Positions 54,643 through 61,661 of a stretch of DNA of 64,000 nt are shown here, in pieces (within the stretch, counting starts at the first letter, position 1; the number at the start of each line of letters is the position of its first letter). Below the pieces are notes generated by a model, which made no database searches, was not told where the DNA came from, and worked only from the letters and a program-made list of their open reading frames with translations. The position numbers and the translations under genes were made by a program. Source of the stretch: Iodidimonas sp. SYSU 1G8 (GTDB taxonomy: Bacteria > Pseudomonadota > Alphaproteobacteria > SMXS01); assembly GCF_039655775.1 (NCBI RefSeq), contig NZ_JBBYXJ010000002.1, forward strand, positions 1,240,001 to 1,304,000. The letters are read 5' to 3'.

Positions 54643-55490
54643 CGGCTCCTCCCGCCAAAGCGCTTGACCAGCGCTGCCTCGCTCAGGACCAAACCCTTGT
54701 CCATGGCGAACCCGATGAACCCGATCACCGCCATCATGGCGATCATCAGGTCGAGCTGGAAAAGCTGCCGACCCCAGACGAGCAGGTAGCCGACACCTTC
54801 GGTGGAGGCCAGCATTTCCACCACGACGAGCGAGATCCAGGCGGTGGTCAGACCAATGCGCAGCCCGGTAAAGATGGGCAGGATGGTCGATGGCAGGACG
54901 ATGCGGCGCAGGGTTTGCCACGGGGAGAAGCCATAGACACGGCCGACCTCCCTATAGGTATTGGGTACCGAAGCGATCCCGTTCATCGTATGCAGGGCCA
55001 CGGGGAGCAAGGCGGCCTTGGCGATCACCACGATCTTCAGCGCCTCTCCGATGCCCAGCAGCATCATCAGGAGCGGCAGCCAGCCGATCACGGGAATGAT
55101 CCCGAGGAGCAGGAACGATGGCCGAAGCCAGCGCTCGGTCCGCTGCGACAGGCCCATGGCGATGCCTGTCAGCAGACCAGCCGAAGCGCCGATGCCGAAG
55201 CCATAGGCCACGCGCTGGAAGCTGATCCACAAATTCCCGGCGAGCTCGCCGCTGTCGATCAGATCGAGAAACGTCTCGATGACCATGGCGGGCGCGGGAA
55301 GGACCTGCGGCGCCACGAGACCACGGCTAGATGCGGCATGCCACGTCCAGAGCAACAGAGCGGGGACGATCAGGCCGACAAGACCCTTCGCCTTGCCGAA
55401 AGGAAAGCTCCAGTTCGCCGGGACCAAAGGCGTCCGTGCGCGGGATCCGAGTCCCAGCCCAGCGCGCGCGCTGAAATCGATATCGGTCAT
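54639..55490 (-). CDS. ssuC: ABC transporter permease, SsuC type (first)
   Basis: This 283-aa permease has about six TM segments. Its EAA loop reads YREVGRVYGFSPWQTLRRIVLPSTILPIFTGLRIGLTTAWISLVVVEML, with TEGVGYLLVWGRQLFQLDLMIAMMAVIGFIGF downstream, as in the sulfonate/taurine family. It overlaps the binding-protein gene and the second permease gene by 4 bp each. Confidence 0.93.
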   Translation of the reverse strand: MTDIDFSARAGLGLGSRARTPLVPANWSFPFGKAKGLVGLIVPALLLWTWHAASSRGLVAPQVLPAPAMVIETFLDLIDSGELAGNLWISFQRVAYGFGIGASAGLLTGIAMGLSQRTERWLRPSFLLLGIIPVIGWLPLLMMLLGIGEALKIVVIAKAALLPVALHTMNGIASVPNTYREVGRVYGFSPWQTLRRIVLPSTILPIFTGLRIGLTTAWISLVVVEMLASTEGVGYLLVWGRQLFQLDLMIAMMAVIGFIGFAMDKGLVLSEAALVKRFGGRSR

Positions 55491-56614
55491 GGCGCTTTAC
55501 CCTCCGCGTCCCGGGATTTCGGTTTCGCCGGATGCCAGCCGGCGTCGCGTGGTTGCCAGTAACCAGTCAATTTCAGCTCCACCAGCGCGGCCTGAAGCGG
55601 CGCGGGATCAATCCATTTGCCAAGATCGACATCGCGGCGGATCAGCCTGTAGGTGCGCGCGTCGTCGATGGCGTGGCGCAGCAATCCCTGCACGTACCCA
55701 TCCAGACGCGGACTGAGCCTGTCATGCAGGGTTTCCGGGGGATATTCGGTCTTGAAGTGGCGCGCGGGCAGTCCGGTCCTGGACCATATCTCATAGAGGG
55801 CGTCCGCATTCTCCGGCTGGCTCGACCAGTGGGCCGCGGCGACGGTTTCCTTGACCACCTGCTTGACGGCGTCCGGATACTTGTCCGCGAAGGCGCCTCG
55901 AACCAGAAGGATGCCCTGCATGCCGAGCCGGGGTGATCTACCTTTCGTGGAATAGATGATGTCGGCGATGCCTTTGTCGCGCAGCAGCAGAAGATTGTAG
56001 CTGCTGACCATGGCGTCGATCTGGCCTGTCGCCAGCGCGGTCTGGGCGTTGGCGGGCTCCAGATTGATGACCTTGAGATCCCGTTCGCTCAAGCCGGCCT
56101 CCGCCAGCACGCGGTTCGCGGACAGGTGCAGGGCCGTGCCCTTGAAGTTGGCGATGACCTTGCCCTTCAGATCCTTGACACTCCGGATCTTCGAACCCTT
56201 GGCGACGGCGATGTAGGTGTTGTTGCCGGTGGCGGTCGACAGCAGGACGCGAGTATCGAGACCGGCGGAGCGGGCCATGATGGCGGGCAGCTCGCCCAGA
56301 TACGCGAAATCGATCTTGCCGTTCGCCATGCCTTCGTTGATCGCGGGACCGGCGCCCTTGTAGAACTCCCAGGTGATCCTGGTGCCGTCCTTGGCGAAGG
56401 CCTTTTCCAGACGCCGCTGGACGTGGACGACGGCGGCGGCGTTGCCGCCTCCGAATTGCTTGCCGCCAATTCCCACGCCCGGAAAGGCGATGGTGATCGT
56501 CTTCGGCGCTTCCGCTGACGCGGCCGGTGTCGCGAGGATCAGCAGGGCGATACCCGCCGCGATCCTGGCGATATGAGTGACAAGGCGCGTTGGGCGAGAG
56601 GGCAGGATTGTCAT
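55487..56614 (-). CDS. ssuA: Periplasmic sulfonate/sulfate-ester binding protein
   Basis: This 375-aa SsuA/AtsR-like solute-binding protein has a signal peptide (cleavage about residue 34, PAASAEAPK). Family features follow: TITIAFPGVGIGGKQFGGGN, ITWEFYKGAGPAINEGMANGKIDFAYLGELPAIMARSAGLDTRVLLST and VKDLKGKVIANFKGTALHLSANRVLAEAGL. The start is ATG 56614. It is the first gene of the importer operon after a 220-nt gap from the dioxygenase gene. Confidence 0.92.
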   Translation of the reverse strand: MTILPSRPTRLVTHIARIAAGIALLILATPAASAEAPKTITIAFPGVGIGGKQFGGGNAAAVVHVQRRLEKAFAKDGTRITWEFYKGAGPAINEGMANGKIDFAYLGELPAIMARSAGLDTRVLLSTATGNNTYIAVAKGSKIRSVKDLKGKVIANFKGTALHLSANRVLAEAGLSERDLKVINLEPANAQTALATGQIDAMVSSYNLLLLRDKGIADIIYSTKGRSPRLGMQGILLVRGAFADKYPDAVKQVVKETVAAAHWSSQPENADALYEIWSRTGLPARHFKTEYPPETLHDRLSPRLDGYVQGLLRHAIDDARTYRLIRRDVDLGKWIDPAPLQAALVELKLTGYWQPRDAGWHPAKPKSRDAEGKAP

Positions 56615-56834
56615 GGCAAACTCATTCTTCCTGGTCGGGCAATACGGCGCCCCATGCCCGGGATGGCACACCGGACATGGGGCATGGCCTAAGGGGAGTC
56701 AGGCTGCCGAATGGGCTGGGGAGGTCCGGCCCGGTTACTGTTCAGTGCTGTCGCGTTCACGTGACGCGCTCCACATCCGGTCCCGGCGTCGTGAATGGGG
56801 AGTTGAAGCCGGGACCGGGTCCCTCGGGGAGAAG

Positions 56835-57767
56835 CTATTCGGCGGCGACGGCGACCGGCGCCGGCCGACGGACGACGCTGCGGCGGCCGTCGGTGGATAC
56901 AGGAACGTCGCCATCCAGGGTTACGCGCCGTACGATCCGCTCCTGGTCGCCATAATCGTTGATTGCATAATGCTGCGTGGCGCGGTTGTCCCAGATGGCG
57001 ACGTCGCCCTCGGTCCAGCGCCAGCGGACCGTATTCTCCAGCCGGGTCACATGCGCCTGGAGAACGTTGAAGAGCTGCGCGGAATCCGGCGAGGACAGCC
57101 CGATGATCTTCTTGATGAAGTGACCCAGGAGCAGGGTGTGTTCCCCCGTTTCAGGATGCACCCGCACCAGTGGGTGCTCGGTCTCGTAGACGGTCGAGGC
57201 GAAGATCTGTCGATACGCCTTGGCCGCCTCTTCGGAAACCTTCGGACGGCTGCCCGCGTAGTCGTATTCGTTGGTGTGAACCGCCCACAAAGTGTCTGCC
57301 AGGGCGCGTAGCGGCTCGGGCAGATCGGTGTAGGCGCTCGCCGTGTTGGCCCACACGGTGTCACCCCCAGATGCCGGAATCTTCACGCCTCGCAGGATGG
57401 AGGCGAACGGATAGGCATCGACGAATGTCACATCCGTATGCCAGGAATTCGCGCGGCCGCCCCGCCTGGAGTCCAACTCGAGGAGATAGCTGGAGCCCGC
57501 CGCGACGGGAACAGTCGGATGGGCGACCGGTGTACCGAGCAAGGCCGCGAACGCTTCCTGGCCCGCATCATCAAGATGGGTCTGGCCTCGGAAGAAAATC
57601 ACCTTGTACTTCAGCAGCGCGCGCCTGATGGCCGCGACTGTATCCGTATCCAGATCTGCCGACAGCTCCAGTCCGCGAATTTCAGCGCCGATGCGTCCGG
57701 CAACCGGAACGATATCGAGGACGGTCGCGCTACCAGCGCCCACATTGATGTCTACCTTGGCATTCAT
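56835..57767 (-). CDS. TauD/AtsK-type 2-oxoglutarate dioxygenase (copy 2)
   Basis: This 310-aa paralogue of the 51,442 dioxygenase has the same metal motifs ([61 protein letters not shown]). It lies upstream of the importer operon on the same strand. Its promoter has TTGACT (-35), a perfect palindrome CTATCAATTTGATAG (minus strand) in the spacer and an AT-rich -10. Having two copies suggests different substrate ranges, for example different alkyl sulfates or sulfonates. Confidence 0.9.
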   Translation of the reverse strand: MNAKVDINVGAGSATVLDIVPVAGRIGAEIRGLELSADLDTDTVAAIRRALLKYKVIFFRGQTHLDDAGQEAFAALLGTPVAHPTVPVAAGSSYLLELDSRRGGRANSWHTDVTFVDAYPFASILRGVKIPASGGDTVWANTASAYTDLPEPLRALADTLWAVHTNEYDYAGSRPKVSEEAAKAYRQIFASTVYETEHPLVRVHPETGEHTLLLGHFIKKIIGLSSPDSAQLFNVLQAHVTRLENTVRWRWTEGDVAIWDNRATQHYAINDYGDQERIVRRVTLDGDVPVSTDGRRSVVRRPAPVAVAAE

Positions 57768-57837
57768 GACGCGCTCCCTTGCGGTCTGGTTGCGGCTGGC
57801 TCCCCGATGAGGAGCAGCGCCGTATATAGAATATAAT

Positions 57838-57860
57838 CCCTATCAAATTGATAGAGTCAA
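57838..57860 (-). promoter_or_regulatory. Promoter with operator palindrome for dioxygenase copy 2
   Basis: Read on the minus strand: TTGACT, then the 15-bp palindrome CTATCAATTTGATAG, GGG and an ATTATA/TATATT -10. The palindrome fills the spacer, a classical repressor position. GATAGGG after TTGACT is shared with the receptor-sulfatase promoter at 51,066. Confidence 0.55.
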
Positions 57861-58575
57861 GGTATTTTAAGCTCATGCTGATTTCCCTGCTTGGCTTGAA
57901 AGGCTTTTAAACGGAGGCGGATGCCAACATGCGGCAATGCCATATGCATTTTTTGCCAGTGGAGCCGCGCAGAGGTCGCGATTCGGCTCCCGATGCCTGC
58001 GATCTGACGAGACACATCCAATACCGCATGCCCGTCATTCTGGAGCAGAATCAGGTTGCCGCGGGCCGGAGCAGCCAGATGTCGCGCTCCTGAAGCCCCA
58101 TCCGGGCGACATCAAGATCCGGCCGCCCAGGATTGCCGAAGAGGCGTGGCTGGACGCTCAACGCAGTCCCTGACTACCGAGGGCCCCTGTCGCATATCGA
58201 GTCGCCCACGCGCATCTGCTGGGTGTACGCATCTCACGTCAACGACAGGCCTTCGCTTCGGCGTGAAGGCATGCTGTGCCGGCCAGTATCGAGGCGTGAA
58301 ATGACCCCTTGGCGACGGCGCACGATGCTCTAGCGCGGGTGCATTACGATCAGCTCGGATTGGAGAACGGATAGTGGGAACCGGTCATCCGCAACCCGAC
58401 GTTCGATCAGCGGGAGAGGGATCTCCTGGAGCGCGTGGGATGCATCGCGTGAGAACGGGCAGGGGCGAGGCTGGCAGACATGGGGGCGGTCATCCGGGAA
58501 CATTCAATGAGCCGCTTCATGTTTGGAGGAGTGTTCGACTTATTTGATCAGAATCAATGTTTTACAGAGCTAAAA
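57861..58575. other. Gene-poor region with degraded coding remnants
   Basis: No intact gene is seen between the dioxygenase promoter and tRNA-Ser. Short coding-like pieces interrupted by stops occur (one near 58,020-58,140 listed as a pseudogene; another near 58,325-58,450 reading VHYDQLGLENG, stop, WEPVIRNPTFDQRERDLLERVG). The region looks like decayed accessory DNA next to a tRNA. Confidence 0.45.
58005..58140 (+). pseudogene. Possible remnant of an SRAP (YedK/HMCES-like) peptidase gene
   Basis: One frame reads TRHIQYRMPVIL, close to the IHxRMPVIL segment of SOS-response-associated peptidases. A shifted frame reads VALLKPHPGDIKIRPP, which recalls the later LLxPYP segment. Frames are broken by stops and the N-terminal catalytic Cys region is absent. 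This is a tentative pattern match. Confidence 0.35.
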
Positions 58576-58665
58576 TGGCGGAGGGGATGGGATTCGAACC
58601 CACGAAGGGCTTGCACCCTTACACACTTTCCAGGCGTGCGCCTTCAACCGCTCGGCCACCCCTCC
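58576..58665 (-). tRNA. tRNA-Ser (anticodon GGA)
   Basis: On the minus strand the 90-nt gene has a GGAGGGG acceptor pairing with CCCCTCC, a D-arm TGGCCGAGCGGTTGAAGG and an anticodon loop CTGGAAA giving GGA (Ser, UCC/UCU). It also has a long variable arm (AGGGTGCAAGCCCT), the T-loop GGTTCGAATCC and an encoded CCA. All class II tRNA features are present. Confidence 0.95.
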
Positions 58666-58791
58666 GGAAGGGGCGCACTATAGCCGATCGCGCGCGGCTG
58701 GCAACGGTTCCGGCGAGGAGTCGCGCATTTTCTTGGTCCCGCGGCGGGCATGGTGTAACAGCCGGTGGGTTGGCAGCGCGCAGGAGGCATC

Positions 58792-59265
58792 GTGAACTGG
58801 ATAACCGTGTCGGAGGACGCCGCGGCAACCCACCGGCTTTACGGCATGGGCGGCTGGCTGCACCTGTTCTACTGGCTGGCGCTGGGCTGGCTGGCCTGGA
58901 CGGCGGTGCAGGTGCCGGGCGCGCTGGCGCAAGCGGACGGGCTCGATCCGTTGATGGGCGACGTGGCGGTGATCCTGGTCGCGCTGGCGCTGGCGCTGCG
59001 GGTGCCGTTTCCGTTTCTGGCGGTGACCCGGCATCCGGGCATGCCGCTGGCGGCCATCGGCACGCACTGGCTGGCGCTCGCGCTGGACGGGCTGTTGCTG
59101 GTGCTGGGACTGGCCACGCGGCAATGGATGCTGGCCAGCCTGGCGGCGCTGGCGATCGGGCCGGTGTTCAGCCTGTACCTGCTGCGCTCGCGGCGGGTGA
59201 ACGTCACCTATCGCCAGCGCGTGCGGCAGGGCGACCCGTTGGCCGCGCCTGAGGACGATACCTGA
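58792..59265 (+). CDS. Small inner-membrane protein of unknown function
   Basis: The 157-aa protein is predicted to have four TM segments (WLHLFYWLALGWLAWTAVQV; VAVILVALALALRVPF; GTHWLALALDGLLLVLGLA; MLASLAALAIGPVFSLYLL), with a basic C-terminal tail. GTG 58792 is preferred because GGAGG lies 5 nt upstream; GTG 58765 is also in frame. The GGWLHLFYWL start loosely recalls DUF2569-like proteins. It is convergent with lepA. Confidence 0.65.
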   Translation: MNWITVSEDAAATHRLYGMGGWLHLFYWLALGWLAWTAVQVPGALAQADGLDPLMGDVAVILVALALALRVPFPFLAVTRHPGMPLAAIGTHWLALALDGLLLVLGLATRQWMLASLAALAIGPVFSLYLLRSRRVNVTYRQRVRQGDPLAAPEDDT

Positions 59266-59274
59266 TCCGCTGTT

Positions 59275-61077
59275 TCAGTCGTCCATCTTGAGGGCGGCGA
59301 TGAAGGCTTCCTGCGGGATCTCCACCTTGCCGAAGGAGCGCATGCGCTTCTTGCCCTCTTTCTGCTTCTCCAGCAGCTTCTTCTTGCGGGTCACGTCGCC
59401 GCCATAGCACTTGGCGGTCACGTCCTTGCGCATGGCGCTGATGGTCTCGCGGGCCACGACCCGGCCGCCGATGGCCGCCTGGATCGGAATCTTGAACAGC
59501 TGGCGGGGGATCAGGTCCTTCAGCTTCTCGCACATGCCGCGGCCACGCTGTTCGGCGCGGCCCCGATGAACGATCATGGACAGGGCGTCGACCGGCTCGG
59601 CGTTGACCAGCACCGACATCTTCACAAGGTCGCCTTCCTCGTAGCCGTCCAGCGTGTAGTCGAAGCTGGCATAGCCGCGCGAGACCGACTTCAGGCGGTC
59701 GTAGAAGTCGAACACCACCTCGTTCAGCGGCAGCCGATAGACGGCCATGGCGCGCGCGCCGGCATAGGTCAACTCGATCTGATTGCCGCGCCGGTCCTCG
59801 CACAGCTTGAGGATCGCGCCCAGATATTCGTCCGGCACGATGATCGACGCCTTGATCCACGGCTCCTCGATCCGGTCGATCTTGACCGGGTCCGGCATGT
59901 CGGCCGGATTGTGCAGCTCGATCATGGTGCCGTCGGTCATGTGCATGCGGTAGACGACGCTGGGCGCGGTGGTGATGAGGTCGAGATTGAACTCGCGCTC
60001 CAGCCGCTCCTGGATGATCTCCAGATGCAGGAGGCCGAGGAAGCCGCAGCGGAAGCCGAAGCCGAGCGCGGCCGAGGTCTCCATCTCGAACTCGAAGCTG
60101 GCGTCGTTGAGGCGCAGCTTGGCCAGCGAGGAACGGAGCTCCTCGAACTCGCCGGCGTCTGTCGGGAACAGGCCGCAGAACACCACGGGCTGGCTCGGCT
60201 TGAAGCCGGGCAGGGGCTCGGCGGCCTGGCGCTTTTCCTCGGTGATGGTGTCGCCGACATTGGTTTCGGCGACTTCCTTGATGGCGGCGTTGATGAATCC
60301 CATCTCGCCGGGACCCAGTTCGTCGATGGATTCGGGTTTGGGCGTGAACACGCCGACGCGCTCGACCGTATGGGTCGTCTTGGCGGCCATCATGCGGATC
60401 TGCTGGCCCTTCTTCAGGACGCCGTCGACGACGCGGACCAGGATCATGACGCCCAGATAGGTGTCGTACCAGCTGTCGACCAGCATGACCTTCAGCGGCG
60501 CGTTGCGGTCGCCCTTGGGCGGCGGCAGGCGGGTGGCGACGGCTTCCAGCAGTTCCTCGATGCCGACGCCGGTCTTGGCCGAGGTGGCGATGGCGTCACT
60601 GGCGTCGAGGCCGATGACGTCCTCGATCTGGGCACGCACGCGCTCGGGCTCGGCGGCGGGCAGGTCGATCTTGTTGAGGACGGGGATGATCTCGTGGTCG
60701 TTCTCGATGGCCTTGTAGACATTGGCCAGGGTCTGCGCCTCGACGCCCTGCGAGGCGTCGACCACCAGAATCGATCCTTCGCACGCGGCGAGCGACCGGC
60801 TGACCTCGTAGGCGAAGTCGACGTGGCCGGGCGTGTCCATCAGGTTGAACACATAGGTCTGGCCGTCCTTGGCCTTGTAGTTCAGGCGGACGGTCTGGGC
60901 CTTGATGGTGATGCCGCGCTCGCGCTCGATGTCCATGTTGTCGAGCACCTGTTCCGTCATCTCGCGCGCGGTCAGACCGCCGCAGGTCTGGATCAGGCGG
61001 TCGGACAGGGTCGACTTGCCGTGGTCGATATGGGCGATGATCGCGAAGTTGCGGATTTTGGAAAGATCTGTGGTCAT
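59275..61077 (-). CDS. lepA: Elongation factor 4 (LepA)
   Basis: This 600-aa ribosome-associated GTPase back-translocates or remodels stalled ribosomes. G-motifs are [39 protein letters not shown] and the SAKTG region. The LepA-specific C-terminal domain ends in [67 protein letters not shown], complete. Confidence 0.98.
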   Translation of the reverse strand: MTTDLSKIRNFAIIAHIDHGKSTLSDRLIQTCGGLTAREMTEQVLDNMDIERERGITIKAQTVRLNYKAKDGQTYVFNLMDTPGHVDFAYEVSRSLAACEGSILVVDASQGVEAQTLANVYKAIENDHEIIPVLNKIDLPAAEPERVRAQIEDVIGLDASDAIATSAKTGVGIEELLEAVATRLPPPKGDRNAPLKVMLVDSWYDTYLGVMILVRVVDGVLKKGQQIRMMAAKTTHTVERVGVFTPKPESIDELGPGEMGFINAAIKEVAETNVGDTITEEKRQAAEPLPGFKPSQPVVFCGLFPTDAGEFEELRSSLAKLRLNDASFEFEMETSAALGFGFRCGFLGLLHLEIIQERLEREFNLDLITTAPSVVYRMHMTDGTMIELHNPADMPDPVKIDRIEEPWIKASIIVPDEYLGAILKLCEDRRGNQIELTYAGARAMAVYRLPLNEVVFDFYDRLKSVSRGYASFDYTLDGYEEGDLVKMSVLVNAEPVDALSMIVHRGRAEQRGRGMCEKLKDLIPRQLFKIPIQAAIGGRVVARETISAMRKDVTAKCYGGDVTRKKKLLEKQKEGKKRMRSFGKVEIPQEAFIAALKMDD

Positions 61078-61132
61078 GGTCGCGGGTTTTACACGGCGTC
61101 GGGGTTGCTGCCAAGCGGCGGATTCAGCGGGT

Positions 61133-61339
61133 TCAGAAGTCCCAGGGAGAAATGAGTTCCAGCCCTGTCGTCCGAAAATCCGACAGGTTGCGGGTGGCGA
61201 GACTGCCGCCGTTGACCCGCGCGATGGCGGCGATCATGCCGTCCGGTATGGACATGGCGGCACCTTGCTGTTTGGCCGCGCCCATGATCTCGCCATGTGC
61301 TGGATCAGACATGCCACTGCTGGTGTCGAGAAAGATCAA
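61133..61339 (-). pseudogene. VapC-type PIN toxin with an internal deletion
   Basis: The 68-codon frame begins like VapC (TTG start, IFLDTS) but jumps directly to the C-terminal third ([57 protein letters not shown]). Normal VapC is about 130-140 aa, so around 65 residues including central acidic catalytic residues are missing, in frame. The toxin is probably inactive. The start overlaps the antitoxin stop, as in intact vapBC pairs. Confidence 0.7.
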
Positions 61340-61581
61340 ATATCCGAGCCCTCATGCGTCCGGTTTTCAAGGATGACAGCCTCGAGGTCGATATCAGGTC
61401 CGGGCCGCGCCGAGAGTCTTGCATAGAATGCCGCCGCCGGCTCGCGTCCGGCCTCGCGCACTTCATAGGCTTCCAGCGCCCGCTCGACGATTTCGGCGAT
61501 CGAGCGCTTTTCCCGCCGTCCGAGCCGGTGGGCGAGCTCGCGCGCCTTCGCGCTTCGCACGGAGAATTGCGGCTCGGCCAT
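61336..61581 (-). CDS. vapB: VapB-like antitoxin
   Basis: The 81-aa protein has an N-terminal FSVRSAKARELAHRLGRREKRSIAEIVERALEAYE, typical of Rv0623-like VapB antitoxins, and a polar toxin-binding C-terminus. ATG 61581 has GGAG upstream; ATG 61605 is an alternative. Its toxin partner is internally deleted, so it may persist as an autoregulator or a neutralising relic. Confidence 0.75.
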   Translation of the reverse strand: MAEPQFSVRSAKARELAHRLGRREKRSIAEIVERALEAYEVREAGREPAAAFYARLSARPGPDIDLEAVILENRTHEGSDI

Positions 61582-61620
61582 GGGACACTCCATCTGTTTG
61601 GGCATAAGTCTATCCCGAAC

Positions 61621-61658
61621 CCTTCTGCCATCAAGATGGCAGAAGGTATCTTGATGGC
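61621..61658. repeat. Overlapping inverted repeats between pheT and vapB
   Basis: A perfect palindrome with 12-bp arms (CCTTCTGCCATC / GATGGCAGAAGG, 61621-61646) overlaps a second inverted repeat ATCAAGAT-N10-ATCTTGAT. TGATGGCAGA repeats downstream. It probably serves as the VapB operator and may also limit read-through from pheT; no T tract follows. Confidence 0.6.
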
Positions 61659-61661
61659 AGA

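Noticed and set aside
59566-61155. 529-codon open frame antisense to lepA
   Set aside because: Its composition is dominated by Val/Asp/Gly/His repeats mirroring lepA codons. There is no domain and lepA is certain.
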